Shown here piece by piece: positions 27,183 to 36,974 of a stretch of DNA of 64,000 nucleotides. This DNA is from a virus, in the IMG/VR virus record IMGVR_UViG_3300042350_004191, positions 62,001 through 126,000 of that record; one strand, given 5' to 3'. Numbering within the stretch: the stretch's first letter is position 1; each line of letters opens with the position of its first letter. Under the pieces are notes generated by a model. It was not told the DNA's origin. It was given only the letters and a program-made list of their open reading frames with translations, and did not search any database. Position numbers and translations under genes: made by a program.

Positions 27183-29279
27183 ATGGCTACATTAATAACC
27201 AGTTCAGAATCACCAGAACCTAGATTATATATTTCTAGCTATTATGCCATTTTAGGTCAGTCAATTTTTTTCAAATTTGAAACTCCTAAACTTTTTAGAC
27301 AAAACATAATAAAAATTGTTTTAGATACTGGTGAAGAAAACCTATCTGAATCTGAAACTTCTAGATTAACATTAGACTTAGATCCTAACACTCCTATATT
27401 AGATAATTTAACTTACACTTATAAATCTACAGGGAAATATTTTATAAATTACACTGTAACATACCAATCTACAGTTAATAACAAAATTACAACTCAAACT
27501 TTCTTTATAGAAAATCCTATAACCGTTTTAAGAAATTGGCCGAGATTTAGACAACAAGATATAAGAATATTAGGAGAAAACATTCTTCGATTACCTTATA
27601 CTTTCGAACAAATACAGATAAATCCAAATGAATTTGGAACTAGCGGAGTTTATAATGCTTCATTAAGAAGACTGCACGAATGCTTGGAATATTTAAAATC
27701 AAATACTAGCATTTTAAATTCTAAAACTCCTTCTCTGTACTATGGTTGGTTTGGTTTAAATTCACTCGTAACATCAAATGGGTTTAGATGGCATACTCCA
27801 GATTATTTATCTGAATATTATAATAATGTTACCACTGGTTCTCATGGGTTTTCTGATATAAAAGACGTAGCAGAAACTAATAGTTTAATTTTTGTTTTAA
27901 ACAATAAAGATTTATCTATATATGTAAATTCTGAAAGACCTAGTAAATTATTTTTTAGAAACCAAGACGAACTATTAGAGACGTTAACTGACATAACTTC
28001 TTTCGATGTTACTACAGATGGAAGGCGAATGTTTATATTGGACGGTATTCAAAATAAAGTTTATAGGATAGATATAGATTTTGATGCAAATAATAGCATA
28101 TATCAAAGCTACAATCCAATCTTATCACTGACACATAACGTTGGTTCATATGGTGATGAAAGCGATCCTTTTACATTCAATAGTCCTACAAAAGTTTTAT
28201 GTATAAATGGTCTTGTTTATGTATTAGATTTTAATAACAAATGTATTAAAGTATATACTGAAAGATTAGAATGGGTTTATACTTATAATCCACCACAATT
28301 CCAAAATGATCAACCTATATCATTAGCTGTACAAAAAGACACTAATTTTGTTTATGTATTGACCAAAACAAAAGTATATGTTTTACCAAATCGTGTTAAT
28401 AGAGTAAATTCTACTTTTGATATAACAAATTTATCGAATTTGGAGCCTAAGACTATATTTTTTGATGAAGCTGGAGAGTTTTTTTATATTGTAACAAAAG
28501 AAAATGTATTTAAATACACCGCATTAGGTTTATACATGGATGTTTTAGACTTACCAAAAGGTTTTAATAATGAAAATTTAGAATTTATAACAGGAAAATC
28601 TGGAGTTAATAGAAACATTCTTTTAACAACTAAAACAGCAATCATAAAATGTCAAGAAGTAACAGAAATACTAACAACTGGACAAGGTTTAGATGTTGAT
28701 TATTGGTCTTTAAATCAAATTTTAATACAACCTGAAGAATTATCACAAGATTTTGTTATCAACAGAGCAATGTCTAGATTATGTTATAATTTAGTTAACT
28801 TTAGAAATTCTTTAGAGTCTAAACTAACTCTTTCAAGCGAATCAACAATAGCTGGTATCATAGAATATTTTAGACTATATCCTCTAAAAGCAGAATTAAG
28901 ACCAAAATTAGGCAATGACGTAGAAAGTAATAATGTAGCAGTTGGTGTAAATGAACTACACGTTCCTAGTGTTGTAAACCGCGAATTTAAAAAAATATAC
29001 GATGCTCTTTTGGTTATTAAGACTTTTTTGGATATAGAACCAGTACAAACTGAAAGTGAAATAGGTAGAAGTTTGAGTAGATGTCCTAATCTGTTTTGTT
29101 GGTCTTGGAAGGCTATGTCAACTTATGATGTTAAAAAGCCTATAATAAGGACATGTAATATCAATCCAATTACTTTTAGAGAATTGCAAGGCAAATTTTC
29201 AAATACAGATTATGTTCAGACAAAAACATGGGTCGAGGCTAGTAGTGAATGTTGTTACAATGTAAGAACCCCGATATAA
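27183..29279 (+). CDS. Tail protein with PKD-like and NHL-propeller-like domains
   Basis: The 698-residue protein has an N-terminal PKD-like domain (about 15-115: IIKIVLDTGEE, then LTYTYKSTGKYFINYTV). A propeller follows at about 220-500, with repeats such as FDVTTDGRRMFILDGIQNKVYRID and VLCINGLVYVLDFNNKCIKVY. The last 60 residues are Cys- and Trp-containing (CPNLFCWSWKAM, IRTCNINP, SSECCYN) and may be an attachment module. It is one of three propeller proteins in the block (with 14941 and 30899), all without catalytic signatures. A baseplate or fibre-attachment role is the best guess. Confidence 0.55.
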   Translation: MATLITSSESPEPRLYISSYYAILGQSIFFKFETPKLFRQNIIKIVLDTGEENLSESETSRLTLDLDPNTPILDNLTYTYKSTGKYFINYTVTYQSTVNNKITTQTFFIENPITVLRNWPRFRQQDIRILGENILRLPYTFEQIQINPNEFGTSGVYNASLRRLHECLEYLKSNTSILNSKTPSLYYGWFGLNSLVTSNGFRWHTPDYLSEYYNNVTTGSHGFSDIKDVAETNSLIFVLNNKDLSIYVNSERPSKLFFRNQDELLETLTDITSFDVTTDGRRMFILDGIQNKVYRIDIDFDANNSIYQSYNPILSLTHNVGSYGDESDPFTFNSPTKVLCINGLVYVLDFNNKCIKVYTERLEWVYTYNPPQFQNDQPISLAVQKDTNFVYVLTKTKVYVLPNRVNRVNSTFDITNLSNLEPKTIFFDEAGEFFYIVTKENVFKYTALGLYMDVLDLPKGFNNENLEFITGKSGVNRNILLTTKTAIIKCQEVTEILTTGQGLDVDYWSLNQILIQPEELSQDFVINRAMSRLCYNLVNFRNSLESKLTLSSESTIAGIIEYFRLYPLKAELRPKLGNDVESNNVAVGVNELHVPSVVNREFKKIYDALLVIKTFLDIEPVQTESEIGRSLSRCPNLFCWSWKAMSTYDVKKPIIRTCNINPITFRELQGKFSNTDYVQTKTWVEASSECCYNVRTPI

Positions 29280-29282
29280 TAT

Positions 29283-29894
29283 ATGGATATTCAACTATAC
29301 GAAACTACATTTAATTTAATAAGTTCAAGCAAAATTATCAACATAGATCAGTTTGCTCCAATGAGGCTTACTATAGATCCTTTTAATGCTCTGCCATCAG
29401 AAAGTTCTACACAATTTGATTTCCAGTCAAAAATTTATAAAATCGTATATGATTGGGGTGATGGGCAAGTAGAAACTGTAAAAATAAAACCACCAACTTT
29501 TAATGCTCCAGTGACTATAAATTATCCTGTTTCCAAGGACTCTGGAGATCCCAGACGAGTAACAAAACAGCATATATACACGTTAGACAACGAATTTAAA
29601 AAAGTGTTTTTATTATCTGTTAAGATATACATGTTTGGTATAAAAAATCCGATAGAATATAGAGCTATAATCAGATTAAGTGCTCCACAATTAGACGGAA
29701 CTATAAAAGGGTTTTTCAAAAATATGCATTTAATAGACGCTAAAATGTATGGTACAGACAACAAGATTTTATATATTTTTGAAGGAAAAGAACCGTCTTG
29801 GATTATGCCTGTTTTAGTAGATTGGAGAGTAAGAAGAAACGATGATACTGTAGATGAAGGAGAAGACTTTTTTACATATCAACTAAATATCTAA
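29283..29894 (+). CDS. PKD-domain tail protein
   Basis: A 203-residue protein whose centre is a clear PKD-like immunoglobulin fold: IYKIVYDWGDGQVETVKI, then a loop and the strand TKQHIYTLDNEFKKVFLLSVKIYMF. WGDG plus a later H-x-Y is the family hallmark. The C-terminal half ends with the aromatic FFTYQLNI. PKD domains act as spacers or protein-binding modules on surfaces. It starts three bases after the previous stop and is followed at three bases by the next gene, so it is part of a tightly packed tail operon. Confidence 0.6.
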   Translation: MDIQLYETTFNLISSSKIINIDQFAPMRLTIDPFNALPSESSTQFDFQSKIYKIVYDWGDGQVETVKIKPPTFNAPVTINYPVSKDSGDPRRVTKQHIYTLDNEFKKVFLLSVKIYMFGIKNPIEYRAIIRLSAPQLDGTIKGFFKNMHLIDAKMYGTDNKILYIFEGKEPSWIMPVLVDWRVRRNDDTVDEGEDFFTYQLNI

Positions 29895-29897
29895 ATT

Positions 29898-30857
29898 ATG
29901 GGAAAATATTTTACATTAACATTTTACGAAAAAAATCTCCAACCGGGTGAACTCTGGATCAGAACTCCGAATAATACAGTATTACCAGCACACGAAGCAT
30001 TGAAAAATGTCTTTTTGAAGTATAAAGATGTAGATCCTGATATAACAGGAGAACCGGGTTATCAGTCTTTTTATGATCAATTAAATACAGGAACAAATTA
30101 TTTAAGATTTGACATAATGGAAGATGTTATTTTTGTGGAAACATCGAGAGGTTGTATTTTTGATCAAATTGTTTATGAAAATAATATTATATATCCAAAA
30201 ACACAGGATAATAATTTTATGACTTCTTATAAAACTAAAAGGTTTGGGTTTCCTAGTTATTGGTTTGATGAGCATGAAAAAAAAATATATATAGCATCAA
30301 ACACTATTTCAGATTGGGCTGGTTCAGAATCATGGCAAGAGAATTATTCTGGAATTACAACAAAATATATGATAGAAGAATTTGATCTAGAAACTTCTAT
30401 TTTAGATTTAAAATGTCATTTTGATTTGGATATAAGATATGCAATTACAGAAGTTTATAAAGATTTACCAATAGTCGAACCTGTAAAATTATCTTATAAT
30501 AATGATACCAAAACATTTAATTTGTCTCATATTTGTAGAGGTCCAAAAAAACAATTTGGATTAATTAGTATTAACATTTCAAGAAATAAAGATTTAAAAG
30601 TAAAACAAGTAAATGCATTTTTACCATTACAGCCAAACATAGATTCCCCATATACTATGCCAGAATTCCCAGATCAACCACCCTTGTCTATACCAGTTAT
30701 ACCCCAAACTACTATTATCCCAACAGCAAGTCCTCCTACCCCTGTATCCACACCCATAACCACCCAAACACCCACAGTTATAACCAATCCACCAAAACAG
30801 GTACAAACACAGCCTACCACAAATATATCTGTAAGTGTTAAGCCAACAAAACCCTGA
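29898..30857 (+). CDS. Tail-associated protein with Pro/Thr-rich C-terminal tail
   Basis: The 319 residues comprise a globular region (about 1-245) with YLRFDIMEDVIFVETSRGCIF and FGFPSYWFDEHEKKIYIAS, and a low-complexity tail (about 250-319) of Pro, Thr and Val (for example PPTPVSTPITTQTPTVIT). Such tails are flexible linkers and frequent O-glycosylation targets. I recognise no family. An inverted repeat follows the stop, so the next gene may be a separate transcript. Confidence 0.5.
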   Translation: MGKYFTLTFYEKNLQPGELWIRTPNNTVLPAHEALKNVFLKYKDVDPDITGEPGYQSFYDQLNTGTNYLRFDIMEDVIFVETSRGCIFDQIVYENNIIYPKTQDNNFMTSYKTKRFGFPSYWFDEHEKKIYIASNTISDWAGSESWQENYSGITTKYMIEEFDLETSILDLKCHFDLDIRYAITEVYKDLPIVEPVKLSYNNDTKTFNLSHICRGPKKQFGLISINISRNKDLKVKQVNAFLPLQPNIDSPYTMPEFPDQPPLSIPVIPQTTIIPTASPPTPVSTPITTQTPTVITNPPKQVQTQPTTNISVSVKPTKP

Positions 30858-30859
30858 AT

Positions 30860-30890
30860 TTCTTATATTTAAAAATAAGTAATATAAGAA
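30860..30890 (+). repeat. Inverted repeat before the 30899 gene
   Basis: TTCTTATATT and AATATAAGAA are exact 10-base reverse complements separated by 11 bases. The position, just upstream of a tail gene ATG, and the TTCTT.../...AAGAA ends mirror the repeat at 27158-27180. Confidence 0.5.
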
Positions 30891-30898
30891 TATTTTAA

Positions 30899-33800
30899 AT
30901 GATTACTGTTTTTAATACAGCTTCTGCTTTTTTTTGGTATCCTGTGAAATTTAATTTTCAAGGAGGACAGGTGGAATCTTTGCATAGAAAGTACACCTTT
31001 AATAATGGTATGGTATTCAATGGTCATAACTTTTTATATCAAGCTATGGACTATGCAGATAATAATGATCAAACCATGTTTTTAACTGACATGTTATCAG
31101 CCAGTGAGCTTTTTACTATTAAAAGTAGACCACAAGAACAAAAGAATCTAATACAGATTATATCTACAATGACAGACTTTGAAGGATATATAGTAAAATA
31201 CGAAATTGAGAATATTCCAAATTTAACAAAAAAGAACAAATTAAAAAAAACAAACAGAACAACGCTATCAGATATAGATACTTTAAAATTTACGATAGAT
31301 GACACTGATGAAAATTATATTTTTATAGAAAATGATCAAGGACACGTTTTGACATGTGATTCTACGGGAGAAAATCAAACATATTTTACAACAAAAATAC
31401 AACCATACAACGATAAACAAAGATTTGAGTATTTTTTATCAGATAATGGTCAAATTAGCTTTTTCTTAGCAAATACGAATACAACTCTCGCATTAACAGT
31501 CTCGCCTTCTACAAGCAGTGTAATTTTAACTTCGGTAAACTTAAGTAATCAAATTTTTAGATTACCCAATCGTTTAATTTTTAATTTAAATTGTTATAAT
31601 AAAATTAACACACAACCAGATTATATTCCAAATAGTAAAATAGTAGAATATGAAAATAAACCAATAGACCCTATAGAAACTTTAAAAAAAGATGAAAATG
31701 TATTTAAAAACCAATATACACAAAATTATCTTTTCATGTTTCCTCCCAAAGCACCGAGAATTTTTGATGAAGAAGCTATTTTTGATGGTGAATTTTTAGG
31801 ATTAAAAAATTATCAAAATGCTGATTATGATTATGCTAAAGGTCCTTTTTTCATAGAAGATAATCCATATTTAAGAAGAATTTATTGGCAATTACACACA
31901 GGAACAAATCAAGAAGGTGGTTATGATAATATATATTTAAGCTATACTTCAAATAGTACTAAACTATTATTACAGCCTGATAGAGAAACGGAATTTCAAT
32001 TTTCACCAGTTTCTACTAGAATACCATTAACTGCGTCTAATTTAGTAGAATCCGGTGCTATTGCTGGAGAGCATCCCCTCACATCGGATAGAATATATGG
32101 TTTGGCTCAAAATTATAAAAACTCTTTACCAGCAACCTCACAGCCTGTCTCGTTTTTCCGAGAAACTGGTACTTGGTTGTGTTCTTGGTTAAAAGGAACG
32201 CAAAATGGTTCTAAAGTTTGGTATGATCGATATTATAATTCAGCTTATTATACTGCTGATGTAGCATTATCTTCACAATATTTAAATTACACTGATCGTT
32301 TAGACCCAACAAGACCTTATGTTTACGATGTTCCTACTACGCTAGTGTTAGAACCCGGTGCACGTTATAAATATTTCAGACAAGGCATACGAAGCTCGCA
32401 ACAGTTTTTACAATATCTAGATTTTACAAGCGAAACTAATTTAGGATCGAAGATTTTACACATAAATTCTTGGAATAATCCAAACGCAATTGATGTATCT
32501 CCATATAAAAATGACGGTATAATAATAAACCGAGGTATACAAAGAGACAGAAATTATCATGAATTTTATGGAAATGGACATATAATTTTTCCAGCAAAAT
32601 CAGATTTGTTAGAGACACAAAGAATAACGGTTTCTATGTGGTTATATGTAAAAGATTGGTCAGATATCGATGGTTGGCAAATATTCGGAAATTATTATAA
32701 TGGTGGTTGGGGTTTAATGAATGATGGTGGTCAAATAGCACCCTTATTAACTTTAACAGAAAACATAGACAAAAGAAGCTATACATTAAATTATAGACAA
32801 GGGTTGACAGATTCTTTTAGTTTATCATCATTTAAAAATTCATCTTTTGATTTTATAGTTAGATTACAAGATTATAACTATTGGTTAGTGGATACTTTTA
32901 ATATGAAAGTCTATAAGTTTGATAATAATGGAAAACTTATAGTAGATGATAGAAACCATCTAAGAGGTAGAATGGCTGGCGTAACTCAGGTAGAACTAGA
33001 TAGTAATTTTAACTTATATATTTATAATGGAAATCAAGGACAATTATTAGTACTAAATCAACTGGGGCAACTAGTTTCTTTCCAAGAAGGTTTACCTTAT
33101 GATAGAATAGATATCCGTTCCGATAATAAACTTGTATTGTGTGAATCAAATATCGGAATAATTGATAATGATGATAATTTATGGGAAATTGTCGGTGAAA
33201 GTTTATATAAACTAACAAATTACAACCAAAGTTTAAAACAATATACAAATAAAAATATAAAAGCGACTGTAGGTAAATGTCAAAACATTGCATGTGATAG
33301 TGAAAATAATCTTTGGTTTGTAACAAAGGATAATTTTTTAATTAAGTTTAATACTAAAACTGAAAGATTTGAATATAACAAAAAATTATTGGACGATGCT
33401 GTTGATTATTGTGATCCAAATCAACCACAATATTCTACAATAGGTATACTCAGAACACCTGCTCCTGATTTTTATAATGATTGCCCAGAACTAAAGAAAA
33501 AATTGTATGATATTATTACGGTTGTTGATAATGTTAATTTTAAAATTTATTATTTCCAAACAACAGGTCAATTAATTAAAAGAATAGATTTAAGGTCATA
33601 TATTTTAAATGAAGATGTAAGATTTAATGATAACTGGAAATTTAAATCATATGGTGATTTTACAGGATTTAATTTTATAAGAAAATTTGGAAAATCTACA
33701 AACAAAACAATTAGTTGGAAAATAGCTATAGCAGATCCACTTTTAACAGATTTTAGATATTTAACCTTAAGTTATAATGTTTCTTCTTTACCTAATGGTT

Positions 33801-34348
33801 GGCATAATTTTACTATGTCTTTCAATAATAGCCAAGGACCGTTTGGTGGAAATGCACAGGGTAGATTTGAGTATTATTTAGACTCGATTAAAGTTGGTAG
33901 TGTCGGTACACCTAAAGATTATAATATATTTTATGATTATACTTCACCTTTATTATTAGGAGCAACAACAATAAAAAATACAAGCTTAAATGATTTAGTT
34001 AAAATAGAAGACAATTATAAATTTATCGGAAGAGCTTCTGATCTTAGGATTTATAATAAATCTTTGAATTCTAGTGAAATAGAACAATTATACTTTGCAA
34101 ACCAATATTCTTTAAATAGAGGACCTTTAAATTGGAATATAATAATAGGAGAAAGAGATTACATAGAAAAAATAAACCACTTTTTCAAATACAAATTACC
34201 GGGTAGTAAAACTAATTACTATAACATAAATATACATAACTTTAATGTATCAAGGGAAATTAAAAATATCATAGAAAAAGCTATTAGAGATAATATCTAT
34301 AAAATTTCACCATATAACACGTATTTAAATAGAATTAATTGGATATGA
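30899..34348 (+). CDS. Giant tail protein: propeller inserted in a LamG jelly roll
   Basis: A 1149-residue protein. Residues about 510-635 look like the first half of a LamG/concanavalin domain (DVSPYKNDGIIINRG, then FYGNGHIIFPAKSDLLE, then ITVSMWLYVKDW). Residues about 645-905 are NHL-like repeats (YWLVDTFNMKVYKFDNNGKL, QVELDSNFNLYIYNGNQGQL). The jelly roll then resumes at about 915-1085 (GWHNFTMSFNNS, RFEYYLDSIKVGSV, FIGRASDLRIYNKSLNSSEI). GDFTGFNFIRKFG, at the exit of the propeller, is shared with the giant protein at 14941. The N-terminal 500 residues are unassigned. It is likely a glycan-contacting baseplate or fibre component. Confidence 0.6.
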   Translation: MITVFNTASAFFWYPVKFNFQGGQVESLHRKYTFNNGMVFNGHNFLYQAMDYADNNDQTMFLTDMLSASELFTIKSRPQEQKNLIQIISTMTDFEGYIVKYEIENIPNLTKKNKLKKTNRTTLSDIDTLKFTIDDTDENYIFIENDQGHVLTCDSTGENQTYFTTKIQPYNDKQRFEYFLSDNGQISFFLANTNTTLALTVSPSTSSVILTSVNLSNQIFRLPNRLIFNLNCYNKINTQPDYIPNSKIVEYENKPIDPIETLKKDENVFKNQYTQNYLFMFPPKAPRIFDEEAIFDGEFLGLKNYQNADYDYAKGPFFIEDNPYLRRIYWQLHTGTNQEGGYDNIYLSYTSNSTKLLLQPDRETEFQFSPVSTRIPLTASNLVESGAIAGEHPLTSDRIYGLAQNYKNSLPATSQPVSFFRETGTWLCSWLKGTQNGSKVWYDRYYNSAYYTADVALSSQYLNYTDRLDPTRPYVYDVPTTLVLEPGARYKYFRQGIRSSQQFLQYLDFTSETNLGSKILHINSWNNPNAIDVSPYKNDGIIINRGIQRDRNYHEFYGNGHIIFPAKSDLLETQRITVSMWLYVKDWSDIDGWQIFGNYYNGGWGLMNDGGQIAPLLTLTENIDKRSYTLNYRQGLTDSFSLSSFKNSSFDFIVRLQDYNYWLVDTFNMKVYKFDNNGKLIVDDRNHLRGRMAGVTQVELDSNFNLYIYNGNQGQLLVLNQLGQLVSFQEGLPYDRIDIRSDNKLVLCESNIGIIDNDDNLWEIVGESLYKLTNYNQSLKQYTNKNIKATVGKCQNIACDSENNLWFVTKDNFLIKFNTKTERFEYNKKLLDDAVDYCDPNQPQYSTIGILRTPAPDFYNDCPELKKKLYDIITVVDNVNFKIYYFQTTGQLIKRIDLRSYILNEDVRFNDNWKFKSYGDFTGFNFIRKFGKSTNKTISWKIAIADPLLTDFRYLTLSYNVSSLPNGWHNFTMSFNNSQGPFGGNAQGRFEYYLDSIKVGSVGTPKDYNIFYDYTSPLLLGATTIKNTSLNDLVKIEDNYKFIGRASDLRIYNKSLNSSEIEQLYFANQYSLNRGPLNWNIIIGERDYIEKINHFFKYKLPGSKTNYYNINIHNFNVSREIKNIIEKAIRDNIYKISPYNTYLNRINWI

Positions 34349-35232
34349 GCAACTTCGACTTATTAAACAGACAATGTGATGATGTTATTTTAATATCAGA
34401 TAACTTTTGTCTTGATAAATCTTTTGAAATACTCGTAAAAAATTTTGAGTTTTTTGAAGACAAATTAAATTCAATTAATAAACAAGATGACAGAGTTGCT
34501 ATATTAAAAGATAGATACGATAAAAATAAACAAAAATATTATAAGCTTATAACTTTTGTAAACCAATTCAGCGCAAGTTTAGAAAACGTACATACAGTTT
34601 TTAACAGACAAAGGGATATATGGCAAACAAAAAACACACCTTTAGAAATTATTTATAATGAAATTATACCTATAACAAGGTGGGGGTTTTTTAATACAAG
34701 TAATGGAGAAATTACTAGAAACAACAACATTATTGCCTCTATAAAAAAACAAATAATAGATTGGGTTAATCAAACTTTTATAGAAGAACAATATGGTATA
34801 TATGAAAATCTTAAAGTAAAAATTTATTTAAGTGCTGACATTACCGACACATTTACCTTTAATGGCAGATATGACGAAACTTGTGATGCTGGTGGTGGTT
34901 CTAAAACTGTATGCTGTAATCCGTGTGGGGATCCTGGTAGACCCTCCAGAGGATGTAATAGAATGGGTGTTATATATGTTGATGGTAGAAGGTTTCAAGG
35001 TCCCGGTGGTTGTGGTAATTTAGGATCTTGGTGTCCAGCAGCAGTACACGATACTACTTGTGCTACAGGCACATGTAAGGGTTGGGGTGGAGGATATAGC
35101 CCCAATGCATGGAAATCTCATCGTTTAAAGGTTTCGAGGACTATACAATATAATGATAGATATTTAATAGGACATGATACTTTAAATCTAATAATGGATA
35201 AAACAAATTTTCTTTGGAAAGAAAATATTTAA
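34345..35232 (+). CDS. Tail protein with Cys-rich Gly-rich insert
   Basis: I chose the ATG at 34345, which overlaps the previous stop as ATGA; a TTG two codons earlier is less likely. The 295-residue product has a helical N-terminal half (FEILVKNFEFFEDKLNSIN, QFSASLENVHTVF). Between about residues 180 and 247 there is a region with nine cysteines and many glycines (CDAGGGSK, VCCNPCGDPG, GGCGNLGSWC, TTCATGTC). That region could be a disulfide- or metal-stabilised tip. The next gene has a similar layout with its own Cys cluster, so they form a pair. Function unknown; probably small tail or fibre components. Confidence 0.5.
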   Translation: MSNFDLLNRQCDDVILISDNFCLDKSFEILVKNFEFFEDKLNSINKQDDRVAILKDRYDKNKQKYYKLITFVNQFSASLENVHTVFNRQRDIWQTKNTPLEIIYNEIIPITRWGFFNTSNGEITRNNNIIASIKKQIIDWVNQTFIEEQYGIYENLKVKIYLSADITDTFTFNGRYDETCDAGGGSKTVCCNPCGDPGRPSRGCNRMGVIYVDGRRFQGPGGCGNLGSWCPAAVHDTTCATGTCKGWGGGYSPNAWKSHRLKVSRTIQYNDRYLIGHDTLNLIMDKTNFLWKENI

Positions 35233-35235
35233 AAT

Positions 35236-36114
35236 ATGAAAAATATATCATTAAATCTTCCAAACGCATCTGATAATATCGGTGATTCTATTAATAAATT
35301 AAATAACATTTTTAATAATCTAAAAGGTTATATTGATGATTTAAATGATGTAAAAGGTGTATCTGAAAATTTTCAAGATTCTGTGAATGTCTGGTTAGGT
35401 GAATTACAATATAGCCTAGACTTCATGAATAAGAATAATAAGAAATATTTAAATCTTTTTGAAGAAGTTTTAAATAAAACAGATCTGTTGGTTAAACCTT
35501 TAATATTATTCTATCCTACAAAAATAAGGTCTGATGTTGCGGCATATGACAGATTATATACACAAAATCTCATTCATGATTGGATCAGTAAATACTATCC
35601 AATAAAAACACCAAATATAGAAAAGCCTAACTATGTTGAAGGTCAAAAGGCTGTAATTTATTTTTTAAGAAATGAAGAAATAAAAGCAGAAAGAAATGAA
35701 AATCAAAGTGATTTGATTCAATGTTTTACACAAGATAGACCCTTATATGTTGCCTGTGTTACGAGAAGAACTGGACAGGTCTGTGTACCAGGTTGTGGTT
35801 GTGTAGGATGTGCTGGACAAACATATTGTTCAAATTCGGCTTTTTTAGATTGTTATTTTCCTGATGGGGGTATTAGGAGAAATACTGTTTTAAGATATTT
35901 GGCATTATATATGAAATATACATATGAAGATTTTTCTGAAAAAAGATTCGATATTGTAAGATTTATAGTTGATGAGTGTGAATGGAAAATTGATAATACC
36001 CCTATAATTAGTACACCTAAAACTCCACCAAAAAATATAGAAAACGGTATTGAGACTTTTGTTGTAAAAGATCAAATACAAACTTTTACGAAAGATGATA
36101 TAGATCCGTTTTAA
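35236..36114 (+). CDS. Tail protein with Cys cluster, sister of the 34345 gene
   Basis: This 292-residue protein starts ISLNLPNASDNIGDSINKLN, a start resembling that of the protein at 36975 (LSLELDDNVGDGLAKIN). The N-terminal half is helical. Residues about 162-207 contain eight cysteines, including VCVPGCGCVGC, then YC and DC. Together with the preceding gene it makes a tandem of helical-N, Cys-rich-C proteins. No enzymatic motif is visible. A role as a small tail spike or attachment protein is an inference from the operon. Confidence 0.5.
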   Translation: MKNISLNLPNASDNIGDSINKLNNIFNNLKGYIDDLNDVKGVSENFQDSVNVWLGELQYSLDFMNKNNKKYLNLFEEVLNKTDLLVKPLILFYPTKIRSDVAAYDRLYTQNLIHDWISKYYPIKTPNIEKPNYVEGQKAVIYFLRNEEIKAERNENQSDLIQCFTQDRPLYVACVTRRTGQVCVPGCGCVGCAGQTYCSNSAFLDCYFPDGGIRRNTVLRYLALYMKYTYEDFSEKRFDIVRFIVDECEWKIDNTPIISTPKTPPKNIENGIETFVVKDQIQTFTKDDIDPF

Positions 36115-36126
36115 AACAATTAAAAA

Positions 36127-36136
36127 GATAAATAAT
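36127..36136 (+). promoter_or_regulatory. T4-late-like promoter element
   Basis: GATAAATAAT lies 14 bases before the ATG at 36141 and is identical to the element at 4559. It marks a new transcript for the adhesin genes after the giant tail block. Confidence 0.5.
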
Positions 36137-36140
36137 TAAT

Positions 36141-36962
36141 ATGCCTGTAAATTTTAACAATTTTTCTGACGGTGGTAGTAATATAGCACTTAATTCTTTT
36201 TTTGTTGGTTTTGATAGTACTCAAACGGGTGGTGAAAAAAAGTGGTCTTGGATCAATTTAAGAAGAGCAATAAGAGCACTTGTAGCTTCTTCTACTTATG
36301 TAGGAGTTGAAACAGTTATAGGTTGTACACAGACAGGTCTTGGTTACTTTAGTAAGGACACTCTAGCAATAGGTGCTTATAATCCAACACCAAGTGATTC
36401 GCGTTATTTGGCAGATTTTAACTGGCAAAAACAAAACGGAACTCAAGAAGTTCAAAGAATGGAAGCTACTGCTATAGCCACCTATAAGCCTTGGCAAAGT
36501 TTCTTCCCCTATAAACCAGAAAGTGGTTTAGCTGGTATAGATTTTCCCAATTACGCGATTAGTTCAACTAAAATGCAAGTACAACAAGGCACCATGGATA
36601 GCAGTACTAGCAATGAAAACATGAGATATACTCTTTATGTGGATTGGCAAAGAAGAAGAGCTTTTATAACTGGTATGTATATGTTGGCTAGTGGTAGTTA
36701 TAATACTGCGGTGTTTAATAGGGGTTGGACTTTTAATAATGATACAGGACCACAATCAATTCAAACAGATGGGTTTGGTGGAAATGTTTTAGGAGAAAGA
36801 AATATTATTAATGCTTATTATGCTAGTGGAGGTCAGGGTCCTTACATAGTTCATGTTAATAATGGAGGTATACATGCATTGCCTGTTTGGAATTTTGCTC
36901 CCGCTTTTAATGAAACAAGCAATGTTTCTATTTTTATAGAAAATACATATCTAGGTTCATAA
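36141..36962 (+). CDS. Adhesin with shared N-terminal docking tag
   Basis: The 273 residues begin NFNNFSDGGSNIALNSFFVGF, followed by a WINLRRAIRAL helix. This is the same plan as the tags at 1602, 38470 and 49689 (short strand, N-[DS]-x-F-x-V, then a helix). The remaining about 220 residues are Gly-, Thr- and aromatic-rich, with TLYVDWQRRRAFITGMYMLASG and FNRGWTFNNDTGPQSI, and look like a beta-structured receptor-binding domain of no family I recognise. It is preceded by a late-promoter-like element with almost no leader. Confidence 0.6.
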   Translation: MPVNFNNFSDGGSNIALNSFFVGFDSTQTGGEKKWSWINLRRAIRALVASSTYVGVETVIGCTQTGLGYFSKDTLAIGAYNPTPSDSRYLADFNWQKQNGTQEVQRMEATAIATYKPWQSFFPYKPESGLAGIDFPNYAISSTKMQVQQGTMDSSTSNENMRYTLYVDWQRRRAFITGMYMLASGSYNTAVFNRGWTFNNDTGPQSIQTDGFGGNVLGERNIINAYYASGGQGPYIVHVNNGGIHALPVWNFAPAFNETSNVSIFIENTYLGS

Positions 36963-36974
36963 AAAATTTTTCCA

